NCBI GenBank assembly: GCA_002314145.1
Contig: DCCG01000040.1
Span: forward strand, 1-64,000
Source: Thalassolituus sp. UBA1087
GTDB taxonomy: Bacteria > Pseudomonadota > Gammaproteobacteria > Pseudomonadales > Oceanobacteraceae
Direction: 5' to 3'
DNA: 64,000 nucleotides
Positions within the stretch are counted from its first letter, which is position 1, and each line of letters begins with the position of its first letter. The notes beneath the pieces are model-generated. The model was not told where the DNA came from. It searched no databases and saw only the letters and a program-made list of their open reading frames with translations. Both the position numbers and the translations under genes were made by a program. This document shows positions 1 through 8,559 of the stretch, one piece after another.

Positions 1-110
1 GGGATAAGTTCCCCAGGGAGGCATCAGGCACTGCGGACTTAAAAGTCGTTTACAGAAAGCAGAGTGCTATCAAACTGTGGGGTAGCAGTATCCCGAGGCT
101 GCTTTTTTAT
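1..110 (+). other. Possible structured RNA 3' portion ending in a weak terminator
   Basis: No convincing protein is encoded here. The stretch is rich in complementary segments: GGGATA (1-6) can pair with TATCCC (89-94), CCCCA (11-15) with TGGGG (78-82), GCACT with AGTGC, and GACTT with AAGTC. It ends in AGCAG...CTGCT followed by six T residues (84-109), which looks like a weak intrinsic terminator. It could be the end of a small RNA or the 3' untranslated region of a gene lying before the window. I do not recognise a known RNA family, and the left edge of the window may cut it. Confidence 0.25.
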
Positions 111-163
111 TGCCCGGTTGTTATGCTGCGCCTTCTGCACAATTAATAAAAAAGTATAACAAG

Positions 164-934
164 ATGTCATCTATGCAGATTCATACCCTGAAAGGGTATA
201 TTCAGAATATTTTTTTGGTGGAATACCCGGATAAGCTGCTGTTGCTGGATGGCTGCAGCCGTGCTGATACCGATATGCTGTGCGATTACATTCAGCACAC
301 GCTGCAGCGCCCGCTGGCCGATCTTAAGCTGATTGTGGTCACTCATATGCACCCGGATCATGCCGGTGGCGCGCACCGTCTGCGTGACAGAACCGGCGCG
401 GCGGTGGCGGCTCATCCGGGGACCCGGCGCTGGTATGCCGGTCCGTTGGGACGTATTGCCCATGGCATTGATGTGCTGCTGACACTCTGGGTGGCGGGGC
501 GCATGGGGCGGCCAAAACGGCATATCTGGTACGACGCGCTGCTCCGGCCCGATTATCTGTTGCAGGACGCGCAACCGTTACCAGGCTTTGATGAATGGCA
601 GGTGATCTGTACGCCCGGCCATACCGATCATGATATCTCGCTGTTGCATCAGCCGACGCATCAGATTTATGTGGCCGACCTGGTAGTCATGGTTAAAAAG
701 ACGCTGGTGCCGCCGTATCCGGTTTATCATCCGCAGGAATATCGTCAATCGCTGGCCAGGGTTGCGCAGTTAAAGGCGGAACGGGTATTTTTCGCTCATC
801 TGGCGGCCCGCAGCGGAGCGGATATTCCGTTTGCCGAGCTGTTGTCGATGGCGCCGGTACAACCCAAAACCTATTGGCACTCGACGAAAAACCGGATTGC
901 CCGCACACTGGGCGGTCAGAGCCGGAACCACTGA
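164..934 (+). CDS. MBL-fold metallo-hydrolase
   Basis: This 256-residue protein belongs to the metallo-beta-lactamase superfamily. The HxHxDH zinc motif is at residues 61-66 (HMHPDH). A further metal ligand His is likely in TPGHTDHD and a bridging Asp in YVADL. There is no signal peptide, so it is a cytosolic hydrolase of the glyoxalase II/RNase Z-like general class; the substrate cannot be told. The longest frame opens at a TTG at 110, but the fold begins at the ATG at 164 or 173, so 164 is chosen; no clear ribosome-binding site separates the two. It is 33 bp upstream of the EmrE-like gene on the same strand. Confidence 0.8.
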   Translation: MSSMQIHTLKGYIQNIFLVEYPDKLLLLDGCSRADTDMLCDYIQHTLQRPLADLKLIVVTHMHPDHAGGAHRLRDRTGAAVAAHPGTRRWYAGPLGRIAHGIDVLLTLWVAGRMGRPKRHIWYDALLRPDYLLQDAQPLPGFDEWQVICTPGHTDHDISLLHQPTHQIYVADLVVMVKKTLVPPYPVYHPQEYRQSLARVAQLKAERVFFAHLAARSGADIPFAELLSMAPVQPKTYWHSTKNRIARTLGGQSRNH

Positions 935-967
935 CGGGCAGTAGCGGCGATTCGCGGAGAAAATCTT

Positions 968-1300
968 ATGCATATTTATTGGTTGCTGGCCGCTGCTGTG
1001 GCGGCCGAAGTCATAGCAACCAGCGCGCTGAAGGCATCTCATGGCTTCAGTCAGCTGTGGCCCAGTGTGGTGGTTGTCATTGGCTACGGCATTTCTTTTT
1101 ATCTGTTGGCCATTGTGCTGAAAACCTTACCGGTGGGCATTACCTATGCCATCTGGTCCGGTCTGGGGATCGTTTTTGTGACCCTGATCGGCTGGCTGGT
1201 GTTTAAGCAGGTGCTGGACTGGCCGGCGATTCTGGGTATGACTCTGATCATGGCGGGTGTGCTGACCATTAATCTGTTTTCCGGCAATAGTCACGGCTGA
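968..1300 (+). CDS. emrE: EmrE-like small multidrug resistance transporter
   Basis: This 110-residue SMR-family protein has four predicted membrane helices. The essential proton/substrate-coupling glutamate is Glu14 (AAEVIAT), and the family segments YAIWSG and the closing GVLTINL are present, making it closer to EmrE/Qac pumps than to SugE/Gdx guanidine exporters. It works as an antiparallel dimer exchanging protons for quaternary cations. The ATG follows a GGAG Shine-Dalgarno. E. coli EmrE has been reported to export betaine and choline, which is notable because the choline-to-betaine operon starts 360 bp downstream; whether this protein does so is inference. Confidence 0.88.
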   Translation: MHIYWLLAAAVAAEVIATSALKASHGFSQLWPSVVVVIGYGISFYLLAIVLKTLPVGITYAIWSGLGIVFVTLIGWLVFKQVLDWPAILGMTLIMAGVLTINLFSGNSHG

Positions 1301-1598
1301 TCTCTGCGCCGTTAACTCTTACCTTATTTGAGCATTTTTTGCACAGCAGGCTTTCTGCGACTGGCGGTAATTTGCCATGCCTTTTACGCTGAGTGCCTTT
1401 GTCTGAGGCCGCACTGCGCCTGGCCTGGGCGGAGGTTGCCGGTTCAATTCCCTTTCGTGTCTCTAATGGTCTGATTGGTCATCAGAGCTAACAATCTTTC
1501 CAATTCAATAGACGTGTAAATATTTTGAAATGGGCTTCCTGCCAGTATCTGTGCGGGTTGAAGGGGTTGTTTGGCCTGTTATGGTGGTCAGGTGTGTG

Positions 1599-1649
1599 TT
1601 GATATTTAGGGATCTAAACTTTAGTATCGAAATTAATTGAACGTTCAAT
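1599..1649 (+). promoter_or_regulatory. betI promoter with overlapping BetI-type operator
   Basis: A sigma-70-like promoter is visible as TTGATA (1599-1604), a 17-bp spacer and TAGTAT (1622-1627). A perfect 14-bp dyad, ATTGAACGTTCAAT (1636-1649), covers the predicted transcription start and ends 10 bp before the betI start codon. E. coli BetI binds a similar TTGA-N-TTCAA type element in the bet promoter region, so autorepression relieved by choline is the natural reading. The rest of the 359-bp gap (1301-1598) shows no gene or clear structure. Confidence 0.65.
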
Positions 1650-1659
1650 CAAAAGAAAT

Positions 1660-2283
1660 ATGCCAAAAGTCGGAATAGAACCAGTACGTAAACAGCAGCT
1701 GATCGAGGCGACGCTGAAGTCCATTGAAGCCAACGGCTTTCAGGGCACGACCATCGTTACTATCAGTCGTCTGGCCGGGATGTCCTCCGGGATTATCAGT
1801 CATTACTTTGGTGGTAAGCAGGGGGTGATTGAAGCGGCGGTACGCCATCTGCTGGAACAGTTGCAGCAGGGGTTATTGAGCCGGCTGAATTCGCGCGCAG
1901 AGATTACGCCGCTGGAACGCCTGATGATGGTGGTGGAAACCAACTTTTCCGGCTTTCAGCAGTCATCACCGGCGTCCAGTACCTGGTTATCTTTCTGGGG
2001 GCAGGCGATCCATGATCCGGATCTGGCCCGTTTGCAGCGTGTTAACCAGCGTCGTCTTGAAAGCAATCTGCTGTATTCGTTCCGCCGCCTGATTCCGGAT
2101 CTGGCGCGGGCGCGGGAAACCGCGGGTATGACGGCGGCCATGATTGACGGTATGTGGCTGCGCAGCACATTAAGCGCGCCGCAGGACAGAAATTTCCGGG
2201 AAGCCGAACGGCTTTGTAAAGAATTTATTCATCTTCAGGTTGAGCGTTTTGGTCATCAGTCGACGGGGAGTAACAACGGGTGA
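1660..2283 (+). CDS. betI: TetR-family choline-responsive repressor BetI
   Basis: This 207-residue regulator has an N-terminal TetR helix-turn-helix at about residues 25-50 (VTISRLAGMSSGIISHYF) and a C-terminal BetI-type ligand domain with the family phrase STWLSFW...HDPDLARLQ. BetI represses the choline-to-betaine genes until choline binds. It is the first gene of the bet operon, and its TGA stop (2281-2283) overlaps the GTG start of betB. A perfect palindrome just upstream is its probable operator. The length and position match BetI of Enterobacteria and Pseudomonas. Confidence 0.93.
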   Translation: MPKVGIEPVRKQQLIEATLKSIEANGFQGTTIVTISRLAGMSSGIISHYFGGKQGVIEAAVRHLLEQLQQGLLSRLNSRAEITPLERLMMVVETNFSGFQQSSPASSTWLSFWGQAIHDPDLARLQRVNQRRLESNLLYSFRRLIPDLARARETAGMTAAMIDGMWLRSTLSAPQDRNFREAERLCKEFIHLQVERFGHQSTGSNNG

Positions 2284-3737
2284 ACGTGCTTAAGAATTTT
2301 ATTGATGGACAGCCCATGGACAATCGCAGCGGAGATACCTTCGATGTGGTTAACCCGGCCACGGGTGCCGTGATTTATCAGACTGAAATCGCCGATGAGG
2401 CTGTGCAGCAGGCGGCCATTGCCAGCGCGCAGAAAGGCTTTGCTGAATGGTCAGCCATGACCGGTATGGAGCGCAGCCGTATTCTGTTAAAAGCGGTTGC
2501 ATTACTGCGTGAGCGCAATGACGAACTGGCAAAAATCGAAGTGCTGGATACCGGCAAACCCTGGCAGGAAGCATCCGTGGTGGATGTGGTGACAGGGGCG
2601 GATTCCATCGAGTTTTTTGCCGGTTTAGCGCCGTCGATTGAAGGTAATCAGCAGGATCTGGGCGGCGATTTTTATTACACCCGCCGTGAACCTCTGGGTG
2701 TGTGTGCCGGTATTGGTGCGTGGAATTATCCGCTGCAGATTGCCTGCTGGAAATCTGCCCCGGCACTGGCGTGTGGCAATGCCATGATTTTTAAACCGTC
2801 GGAAGAAACGCCGCACGGTGCCGTAAAGCTGGCCGAAATATTTATTGAAGCCGGTGTGCCTGCCGGGGTTTTTAATGTTGTGCACGGTGACGGTGCCGTG
2901 GGTTCCTGGCTGACTCATCATGAAGATATCGCCAAGGTGTCCTTTACCGGTGAAGTCGGAACCGGTAAGAAAGTGATGGCTGCCGCGGCGACCACACTGA
3001 AAGAAGTTACCATGGAGCTGGGCGGCAAATCCCCATTAATTATTTTTGATGATGCGGATCTGGAAGATGCGGTATCCGCCGCCATGCTGGGTAACTTTTA
3101 TACTCAGGGTGAAATCTGTACCAATGGCACCCGGGTATTTGTTCAGCAGGGTATTAAAGACGCCTTTATGCAGCGTCTGCTGGAACGCACCAAAAATAAT
3201 ATCCTGGCCGGTGATCCGTTAAATCCGGATGTGAACTTTGGTGCATTGATTTCAGAAAAACACCATCAGCTGGTGATGAGTTATATCGAAAAAGGTAAAC
3301 AGGAAGGGGCAACGCTGGCCGCCGGCGGCAAGGCGATGCAACCGGCAGGTGCGGAAAACGGCTATTTTGTCGAACCAACCGTGTTTGCTGACTGCACGGA
3401 CGATATGACCATCGTGCGGGAAGAAATATTCGGGCCTGTGATGTCAGTGCTCAGTTTCACGGATGAGGATGAAGTGATCCGCCGTGCCAATGACACCCGT
3501 CTGGGTCTTGCTGCCGGTGTGTTTACCCGCGATATCCGCCGCGCGCACCGCGTCATTCATCAGATTAAAGCCGGTATCTGCTGGCTGAATGCTTACGGTA
3601 ATTCACCGGCAGAAATGCCTGTTGGTGGTTATAAGTGGTCTGGTTTAGGCCGCGAAAATGGTATGGAAACTCTGCGTCACTACACCCAGCTGAAAGCGGT
3701 GTATGTGGGGATGAATCCACTGGAAAGTCCGTTCTGA
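2280..3737 (+). CDS. betB: Betaine aldehyde dehydrogenase
   Basis: This 485-residue NAD(P)-dependent aldehyde dehydrogenase makes the second oxidation, betaine aldehyde to glycine betaine. The catalytic Cys280 (GEICTNGTRVF) and general base Glu246 (MELGGK) are in place, as are the IGAWNYP cofactor region and the C-terminal MPVGGYKWSG. Similarity to E. coli BetB runs end to end. It starts with GTG overlapping the betI stop, with a GGGGAG Shine-Dalgarno about 8 bases before, which implies translational coupling. betA follows after 7 bp. Confidence 0.96.
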   Translation: MNVLKNFIDGQPMDNRSGDTFDVVNPATGAVIYQTEIADEAVQQAAIASAQKGFAEWSAMTGMERSRILLKAVALLRERNDELAKIEVLDTGKPWQEASVVDVVTGADSIEFFAGLAPSIEGNQQDLGGDFYYTRREPLGVCAGIGAWNYPLQIACWKSAPALACGNAMIFKPSEETPHGAVKLAEIFIEAGVPAGVFNVVHGDGAVGSWLTHHEDIAKVSFTGEVGTGKKVMAAAATTLKEVTMELGGKSPLIIFDDADLEDAVSAAMLGNFYTQGEICTNGTRVFVQQGIKDAFMQRLLERTKNNILAGDPLNPDVNFGALISEKHHQLVMSYIEKGKQEGATLAAGGKAMQPAGAENGYFVEPTVFADCTDDMTIVREEIFGPVMSVLSFTDEDEVIRRANDTRLGLAAGVFTRDIRRAHRVIHQIKAGICWLNAYGNSPAEMPVGGYKWSGLGRENGMETLRHYTQLKAVYVGMNPLESPF

Positions 3738-3744
3738 GGTAGTT

Positions 3745-5415
3745 ATGGCAGCGTACGATTATATTATTGTCGGGGCGGGGTCCGCCGGTTGTGTTCTGGC
3801 TAACCGTCTGACCGAGGATGCGGATAAGCAAGTGCTGTTAATCGAAACCGGTGGCAGCGACCGCAGTATTTTTATTCAGATGCCGACGGCTCTGTCGATT
3901 CCGATGAATACGGAAAAATACGCCTGGCAGTTTGAAACAGACCCGGAACCTTATCTGGATGAGCGCCGCATGCACTGTCCCCGCGGCAAAGTGCTGGGCG
4001 GATCATCGTCGATTAACGGCATGGTTTATGTCCGTGGTCACGCCAGAGATTTTGATGAGTGGGCAGAGCACGGCGCTGAAGAATGGGATTATGCTCATTG
4101 TCTGCCGTATTTTAAGAAAGCAGAAACCTGGACGTTTGGCGGCGATGAATACCGGGGTGACAGCGGCCCGCTGGGCACCAATAACGGCAATAATATGAAA
4201 AACCCGCTGTACAAAACCTTTATCGAGGCCGGGCAGCAGGCGGGTTACGACTTTACTGCCGATTACAACGGTAAACAGCAGGAAGGTTTTGGCCCCATGC
4301 ATATGACGGTCAAAAATGGTGTGCGCTGGTCAACCGCTAACGCCTACCTGCGTCCGGCCATGAAACGCTCTAATCTGACGTTAATGACCAAAGCTCAGGT
4401 TGAAAAAGTTCTGCTGGACGGCAAGCGTGCCGTTGGGGTGCGCGTACTGAAAGATGGTAAGAAAACCGATATTAAAGCCAAAGGCGAAGTGATTCTGTCA
4501 GCAGGTCCGGTGGGCTCGCCGCATATTCTGCAGTTATCCGGTATCGGTAATGCGGATGTACTTAAAGCAGCGGGCATTGAGGTTGCACACGATTTACCGG
4601 GAGTGGGGGAAAACCTGCAGGATCACCTGGAATTTTATTTCCAGTTCCGCTGTAAGCAGCCTATTACTCTGAATGGCCAGCTTGACTGGTTCCATAAAGG
4701 GCTGATCGGCGCCCGCTGGATGTTTACCCGCAAAGGCCTCGGCGCTACCAATCACTTTGAGTCCTGTGGCTTTATCCGCTCCAAAGCCGGTGTGGAATGG
4801 CCGGATCTGCAATATCACTTCCTGCCGGCTGCCATGCGTTACGATGGCCGCACGGCGTTTGATGGCCACGGTTTTCAGGTTCATATTGGCCACAATAAAC
4901 CGCGCAGTCGCGGACGTGTGCATGCGCTCAGCCCGGATGCAGCGGATCATCCATCAATATTATTCAATTATCTTCAGGCGGAGGAAGACCGTGAAGGCTT
5001 CCGCGATTGTGTACGCCTGACGCGTGAAATTATTAATCAGCCAGCTTTTGATGATTACCGTGATGGTGAAATTCAGCCTGGCGAATCGGTTCAGACAGAC
5101 GAAGAAATTGATGCCTTTGTAAGGGCTAATGTCGAAAGTGCCTACCATCCGTCCTGCTCCTGCAAAATGGGAGAAGACGAGATGGCGGTGGTTAACAGCC
5201 AGACCCGGGTGCACGGGATGGAAGGCCTGAGAGTCGTTGATTCGTCTGTTTTTCCGACGATACCAAACGGAAACTTAAATGCGCCCACCATTATGGTGGC
5301 CGAGCGTGCAGCAGACCTGATCCGCGGACAGGGTATGTTGCCGCCATCGGATGCCGAAGTAGGGATGGACCCGGGGTGGAAAGAATATCAGAGACCACGC
5401 AGTCCTCAGGCCTGA
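3745..5415 (+). CDS. betA: Choline dehydrogenase (GMC oxidoreductase)
   Basis: This 556-residue FAD enzyme oxidises choline to betaine aldehyde and can carry out the second step too. The FAD Rossmann motif GAGSAG is at residues 10-15. The GMC signature covers RGKVLGGSSSINGM, and the active-site His468 (YHPSCSCKMG) and probable partner Asn512 (NGNLNAPTIM) are present. It is membrane-associated in known bacteria and passes electrons to the respiratory chain. The ATG follows a GAGG site. It is the third gene of the bet operon. Confidence 0.96.
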   Translation: MAAYDYIIVGAGSAGCVLANRLTEDADKQVLLIETGGSDRSIFIQMPTALSIPMNTEKYAWQFETDPEPYLDERRMHCPRGKVLGGSSSINGMVYVRGHARDFDEWAEHGAEEWDYAHCLPYFKKAETWTFGGDEYRGDSGPLGTNNGNNMKNPLYKTFIEAGQQAGYDFTADYNGKQQEGFGPMHMTVKNGVRWSTANAYLRPAMKRSNLTLMTKAQVEKVLLDGKRAVGVRVLKDGKKTDIKAKGEVILSAGPVGSPHILQLSGIGNADVLKAAGIEVAHDLPGVGENLQDHLEFYFQFRCKQPITLNGQLDWFHKGLIGARWMFTRKGLGATNHFESCGFIRSKAGVEWPDLQYHFLPAAMRYDGRTAFDGHGFQVHIGHNKPRSRGRVHALSPDAADHPSILFNYLQAEEDREGFRDCVRLTREIINQPAFDDYRDGEIQPGESVQTDEEIDAFVRANVESAYHPSCSCKMGEDEMAVVNSQTRVHGMEGLRVVDSSVFPTIPNGNLNAPTIMVAERAADLIRGQGMLPPSDAEVGMDPGWKEYQRPRSPQA

Positions 5416-5477
5416 GCCTGACGGATGAAATTCATGTAAAGACAAATGACTAACTTTAATCAAGCAGGAGTAAGAAC

Positions 5478-6401
5478 ATGAAGACAGTAAGAAATATCTG
5501 CGCAGGTGCGCTGACGGCTGCGGCCTCAGTCAGTTTTGCCGGACAATGTGATACCGTTCGTTTTTCCGATGTCGGCTGGACAGATATCACATCAACAACA
5601 GCACTGACGTCAGTGGTACTGGAAGGGCTGGGTTATGAAACCAGCACTCAGATGTTGTCTGTACCCGTCACTTACAAATCGCTTGAAAATGGTGATATTG
5701 ACGTATTTCTGGGCAACTGGATGCCAACCATGGAAGGCGATATCCGTCCTTACCTGGACAAAGGCACGGTTGAAACCATTAAAACTAACCTCGAAGGCGC
5801 CAAATATACACTGGCGGTACCTCAGTATGTGTACGATGCCGGGGTAAAAAACTTTGCTGATATTGCCAAATATCAGGATGAATTCGATGGCAAAATCTAC
5901 GGTATCGAGCCGGGTAACGATGGTAACCGTCTGATTCAGGATATGATTGATAAAGATGCATTCGGCCTGGAAGATTTCAGCGTTGTGGAATCCAGTGAAG
6001 CCGGCATGCTGTCGCAGGTAAAACGTAAAACCCGTCGTGATAAATGGATTGTTTTCCTGGGTTGGGAACCACACCCGATGAACAGTAATTTTGATATCGC
6101 CTACCTGGAAGGTGGTGATGATTACTTTGGTCCGAATCTGGGTGGTGCCAGCGTTATGACTAACGTACGTAAAGGCTATGTGGAAGAATGCCCGAACGTT
6201 GGTAAGCTGCTGACCAATCTTGAATTCAGCCTGACGCTGGAAAATGAGGTGATGAAAGCCATTCTCGACGATGGCAAAAAACCAGCGGTTGCAGCGAAAA
6301 ACTGGCTCGAAGCCAATCCACAGGTGCTGGATGCCTGGCTGGAAGGTGTGACCACCAAAGACGGCAAGCCCGGACTGGCTGCGGTGAAAGCCAGCCTCTG
6401 A
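5478..6401 (+). CDS. choX: Choline ABC transporter periplasmic binding protein
   Basis: This 307-residue OpuAC-type binding protein has a signal peptide cleaved near residue 21 (SFAG). Aromatic and acidic positions that form the cation cage in ChoX appear to be kept: DVGWTDI, LGNWMP, the VPQYVYD loop and FLGWEPHPMN. It captures choline in the periplasm for the ChoWV transporter, feeding BetA/BetB. AGGAG lies upstream of the ATG. Its position after betA argues for choline rather than betaine as ligand, though betaine or carnitine binding cannot be excluded. Confidence 0.92.
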   Translation: MKTVRNICAGALTAAASVSFAGQCDTVRFSDVGWTDITSTTALTSVVLEGLGYETSTQMLSVPVTYKSLENGDIDVFLGNWMPTMEGDIRPYLDKGTVETIKTNLEGAKYTLAVPQYVYDAGVKNFADIAKYQDEFDGKIYGIEPGNDGNRLIQDMIDKDAFGLEDFSVVESSEAGMLSQVKRKTRRDKWIVFLGWEPHPMNSNFDIAYLEGGDDYFGPNLGGASVMTNVRKGYVEECPNVGKLLTNLEFSLTLENEVMKAILDDGKKPAVAAKNWLEANPQVLDAWLEGVTTKDGKPGLAAVKASL

Positions 6402-6412
6402 TAACGGCTGGC

Positions 6413-6448
6413 GATCAGGGGAATATCCGTTAAGGATATTCCCTGGTC
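6413..6448 (+). repeat. Long hairpin between choX and choW
   Basis: GATCAGGGGAATATCC (6413-6428) and GGATATTCCCTGGTC (6434-6448) form a stem of about 15 bp with one bulged G and a 5-base loop. No run of T follows, so it is not a classical terminator. In ABC transporter operons such hairpins often protect the binding-protein mRNA and lower expression of the downstream permease; that role here is inference. Confidence 0.6.
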
Positions 6449-6512
6449 CACCGTATTTCTCTCTTAATATTTTTTAATAACCAGATTCTGCGGGACAACC
6501 GTATGGGTACTC

Positions 6513-7349
6513 ATGTCTATGGAACAGTATAAGCTGCCGCTCGGCAAATATATTGAAATATTTTTTGACTGGTTGGTTAGCTCAGCCTCCGGTTTTTTTG
6601 ATGCCATTTCCGTTTCCCTGGAATGGCTGATTGTGGCATCGACGGATGTCCTGTTATGGCTGCATCCGCTGGCATTTATCGCCGTATTGGCTGGTTTGGC
6701 ATATTGGGTGCACCGTGCATGGCCCCTTGTCGTTTTTGTGATAGTTTCGCTGCTTCTTATCTGGAATCTCGGCTATTGGGAAGAAACCATGCAGACGCTG
6801 TCACTGGTGATATATGCCACGCTGCTCTGTATTCTCGTGGGTTTGCCGATCGGTATTTACGCGGCACACCATCCGTTAGTATTTAAATTTATTCGTCCGG
6901 TACTGGATTTAATGCAGACAGTACCGCCATTTGTTTATCTGATTCCGACATTGACCCTGTTTGGCCTGGGTGTCGTTCCGGGTCTTATTTCCACTATTAT
7001 ATTCGCCATTGCCGCACCTGTGAGGTTAACGTACCTGGGAATATCGGAAGTGCCGAAAGAGCTGGTGGAAGCGGGGCAGTCATTTGGTATGACGCAAAAT
7101 CAGCTGCTGTGGCGCATTGAGCTGCCGGCAGCGGCATCCAGCATTGCCGCAGGGGTTACCCAGTGCATTATGCTGTCGCTGTCGATGGTGGTGATTGCTG
7201 CTCTGGTGGGCGCAGACGGGCTGGGTAAGCCGGTCGTGCGGGCACTGAATACCGTCGATATTGCGTCTGGTTTTGAAGCCGGACTGGCGATCGTGTTGTT
7301 AGCGATTTTGCTGGACCGTTTGTTTAAACAACCAGAGGCGGTGAAATAA
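6513..7349 (+). CDS. choW: Choline ABC transporter permease
   Basis: This 278-residue ProW/ChoW-type inner-membrane permease has about six hydrophobic helices. The binding-protein-dependent transport signature lies in the region after LTYLGISEVPKELVEAGQSF, where the EAA loop contacts the ATPase. It carries choline across the inner membrane together with ChoX and ChoV. choV begins one base after its stop, so the two are co-translated. The ATG at 6513 has only a weak upstream purine stretch. Confidence 0.93.
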   Translation: MSMEQYKLPLGKYIEIFFDWLVSSASGFFDAISVSLEWLIVASTDVLLWLHPLAFIAVLAGLAYWVHRAWPLVVFVIVSLLLIWNLGYWEETMQTLSLVIYATLLCILVGLPIGIYAAHHPLVFKFIRPVLDLMQTVPPFVYLIPTLTLFGLGVVPGLISTIIFAIAAPVRLTYLGISEVPKELVEAGQSFGMTQNQLLWRIELPAAASSIAAGVTQCIMLSLSMVVIAALVGADGLGKPVVRALNTVDIASGFEAGLAIVLLAILLDRLFKQPEAVK

Positions 7350-7350
7350 G

Positions 7351-8520
7351 ATGATTGAGATAGAAAATCTGGATGTAGTATTTGGTCGTCATCCACAATC
7401 GGCGCTGCCACTGCTGGATCAGGGTGAAGACCGTGAACAGATCCGCGAAAAAACCGGGCAGGTTGTTGGTGTAAAAAATGCGTCACTGACCGTAGGTCAT
7501 GGCGAGATATGTGTACTGATGGGCTTGTCTGGCTCGGGTAAATCCAGCCTGCTGCGCTGTATTAATGGCCTGAACCCCGTGGCACGGGGCGCTATCCGCA
7601 TTGAGCGTGATGGCACCATGGTTGATTTTGTCAGCGCCGATGCCAGTGTGCAGCGCGATATTCGCCAGCGCCTGGTGTCCATGGTATTTCAGAAATTCGC
7701 ATTAATGCCGTGGCTGACGGTGGAAGAAAATGTGGCAATGCCACTTGAAGTGCAGGGACTTGACCGCGCAGAAATTCAGCGGCGTGTCAATGAACAGCTG
7801 GAATTGGTTGGTCTGAGCGAATGGCGCCACCTTAAACCGGGTAAATTGTCCGGCGGTATGCAGCAGCGCGTCGGATTGGCGCGTGCATTGGCGATTGAAA
7901 CTGATATCCTGTTGATGGACGAGCCGTTCTCTGCGCTTGATCCTCTGATTCGTACGCAGTTGCAGGATGAACTGCTGATGTTGCAGAAAAAATTGAAGAA
8001 GACGATTCTGTTCGTCAGTCATGATCTGGATGAGGCTTTGAAATTAGGCAATCATATTGCGATCATGAAGGACGGTGAAATTGTTCAGCACGGTAAGCCG
8101 GAAGATATTGTGCTGAACCCAGCAAATGATTATGTGCGTGATTTTGTGGCGCATACGAATCCGCTGAATGTTCTGCGCGCCTCATCGATTATGTGGCCAT
8201 TAAAAGACTTCAGTGCAGAAAAAGAAGGTTTTTGCCTGAATCGCCGCGATGATTACTGGTTGTCGTCAGACAAAAAAGCAGTCATTGTAAACGGTAACCG
8301 CCAGGACATTTATTTCTGGCAGTCAGGTGATACCATTGAACAACTTGGAAAACATCCTGTTTGTGTCCCGGAAGACTTCCCGATGAGGGAAGCCATGGAA
8401 CTGCTTTACCATACCGGGCACTCTGTGTTTGTACACTCAGGAGAGGGGATAGCAGGTGTGATAAGAGACAGAGAGCTCTATCACACTCTGTTAGGAAAGA
8501 TGTTATCGGAAGATGACTGA
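7351..8520 (+). CDS. choV: Choline ABC transporter ATP-binding protein
   Basis: This 389-residue ATPase of the ProV/OpuAA group has Walker A at residues 58-65 (GLSGSGKS), the ABC signature LSGGMQQRVGLARAL, Walker B LLMDEPFSALDPL and the switch His in FVSHDLDEA. The last 100 or so residues form the extra regulatory tail seen in this group, but CBS pairs are not obvious. It powers choline uptake. An outer-membrane barrel gene follows after 39 bp with no terminator between. Confidence 0.93.
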   Translation: MIEIENLDVVFGRHPQSALPLLDQGEDREQIREKTGQVVGVKNASLTVGHGEICVLMGLSGSGKSSLLRCINGLNPVARGAIRIERDGTMVDFVSADASVQRDIRQRLVSMVFQKFALMPWLTVEENVAMPLEVQGLDRAEIQRRVNEQLELVGLSEWRHLKPGKLSGGMQQRVGLARALAIETDILLMDEPFSALDPLIRTQLQDELLMLQKKLKKTILFVSHDLDEALKLGNHIAIMKDGEIVQHGKPEDIVLNPANDYVRDFVAHTNPLNVLRASSIMWPLKDFSAEKEGFCLNRRDDYWLSSDKKAVIVNGNRQDIYFWQSGDTIEQLGKHPVCVPEDFPMREAMELLYHTGHSVFVHSGEGIAGVIRDRELYHTLLGKMLSEDD

Positions 8521-8559
8521 ATTAATGGATCTGTTAGTAAACGAACGAGGAGAGACACT

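Noticed and set aside
935..967. Guanidine (ykkC) riboswitch before the SMR gene
   Set aside because: Only 33 bp separate the genes and no ykkC core is present there or in 1-110; the SMR protein is EmrE-like rather than a guanidine exporter.
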